Of a DNA stretch of 64,000 nucleotides, positions 63,629 through 64,000 are shown piece by piece. The stretch is from Amycolatopsis rubida. GTDB lineage: Bacteria > Actinomycetota > Actinomycetes > Mycobacteriales > Pseudonocardiaceae. Made by a program: the position numbers and the translations under genes. Position 1 is the first letter of the stretch. Each line of letters opens with the position of its first letter. Where the stretch lies: contig NZ_FOWC01000002.1 in NCBI RefSeq assembly GCF_900115345.1, positions 1,098,892 to 1,162,891 on the forward strand, in the 5' to 3' direction. The notes under the pieces were generated by a model. The model saw nothing but the letters and a program-made list of their open reading frames with translations, did not search any database and had not been told where the DNA came from.

Positions 63629-63860
63629 TTTGAGTTAGGGCTGGCGGACGCCATCGTGCCCGGGGATAGCGGCGGCATGGGTGGGACGGGGTGGGTCTCC
63701 GTCGTTCGGGTGAGGGTCGTCCAGGTGGAGGGCGCGCGGGAGGCTGGTCAGGGAGCGACGGCGGGAGTGGAAGCCCGGTAGGCACAAGAGCGCAGGCAAG
63801 CACAGGTGCGCGGGATACGGGCGAGCAGCGAGAGTGCGGGGCTGAGCGGCTGGCAGGTGC

Positions 63861-63916
63861 GTGGCTGGGTTCTCGTGAGTGTTGGCACCGGTTAGAACTG
63901 GCGCCAACCCAGCCAC
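63861..63916. repeat. Dispersed palindrome, copy 4 (diverged)
   Basis: Outer arms GTGGCTGGGT and ACCCAGCCAC enclose the recognisable GTGAGTGTTGGC segment and a hairpin around CCGGTTAGAACTGG. One outer arm of the family is lost and a new outer stem is present. The rest of 63629-63935 holds no gene that I can support. Confidence 0.6.
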
Positions 63917-63935
63917 CCCGCAGAAGAGCAGCCGG

Positions 63936-64000
63936 CACGGCACGGCACGGCACGGCACGGCACGGCACGGCACGGCACGGCACGGCACGGCACGGCACGG
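63936..64000. repeat. CACGG pentanucleotide array running off the window
   Basis: Thirteen perfect CACGG units extend to the window edge, so the true length is unknown. The open frames across it are low complexity and not credible genes. Confidence 0.95.

Noticed and set aside
63624..63998. Minus-strand proteins rich in PCRAV repeats
   Set aside because: Translation of the CACGG array; composition and lack of start signal argue against a gene.

Overview
The window is high-GC actinobacterial DNA with GTG, TTG and ATG starts, dense 1-8 nt gene overlaps, leaderless promoters and actinobacterial gene blocks (eno-ftsB-DUF501, ppx, efeUOB with IdeR-type boxes). A near-exact match, from memory, to the Amycolatopsis N-succinylamino acid racemase/OSBS (9638-10744) makes Amycolatopsis or a very close relative the best genus call.

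Layout. (1) 1-14284, all minus strand: a catabolic locus. D-aminoacylase, M20 deacylase, GNAT-fold acyltransferase and N-succinylamino acid racemase are tightly coupled, followed by a PucR regulator, three beta-lactamase-fold serine hydrolases without signal peptides, and a dipeptide importer (lipoprotein, DppB, fused DppC-DppD). My reading is a D-amino-acid or D-peptide salvage pathway: import, intracellular cleavage, then succinylation, racemisation and desuccinylation to L-amino acids. (2) 14437-18215: a VOC protein and an esterase-MFS-metallohydrolase operon. (3) 18329-24875: an alkane oxidation locus with an AlkB-rubredoxin fusion, [3Fe-4S] ferredoxin, ECF sigma factor and small membrane protein, divergent from a PucR-type regulator, a shortened ferredoxin reductase and a GMC oxidoreductase. 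(4) 24876-26574: a decayed, gene-poor stretch with a frameshifted lipoprotein-like gene, ending in an unusual short-variable-arm tRNA with UAA anticodon. (5) 26655-33819: type II NADH dehydrogenase, UdgB and an S10 peptidase divided by a perfectly symmetrical promoter, a DesK/DesR-type two-component system and a divergent drug-type ABC exporter. (6) 33968-42452: a broken tripeptidyl-aminopeptidase gene, a secreted subtilase and a complete second oligopeptide importer. (7) 42647-52824: ppx, an SDR pair, a LysR regulator, a repeat-bearing lytic transglycosylase, DUF501, ftsB, eno and small genes; this is the actinobacterial eno-ppx block opened by insertion. (8) 53109-59397: 79-bp tandem repeats, a catalytically dead transglycosylase paralogue, efeUOB, and a flavin/F420 oxidoreductase pair. 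(9) 59472-64000: a sigma/zinc-finger anti-sigma/ABC operon, then non-coding DNA ending in a CACGG pentanucleotide array that runs off the window.

Four copies of one palindrome family (outer GTGAGTG/CACTCAC, inner CCGGT/ACCGG) sit at gene ends or between operon genes. All calls are from reading the sequence; no search was run.
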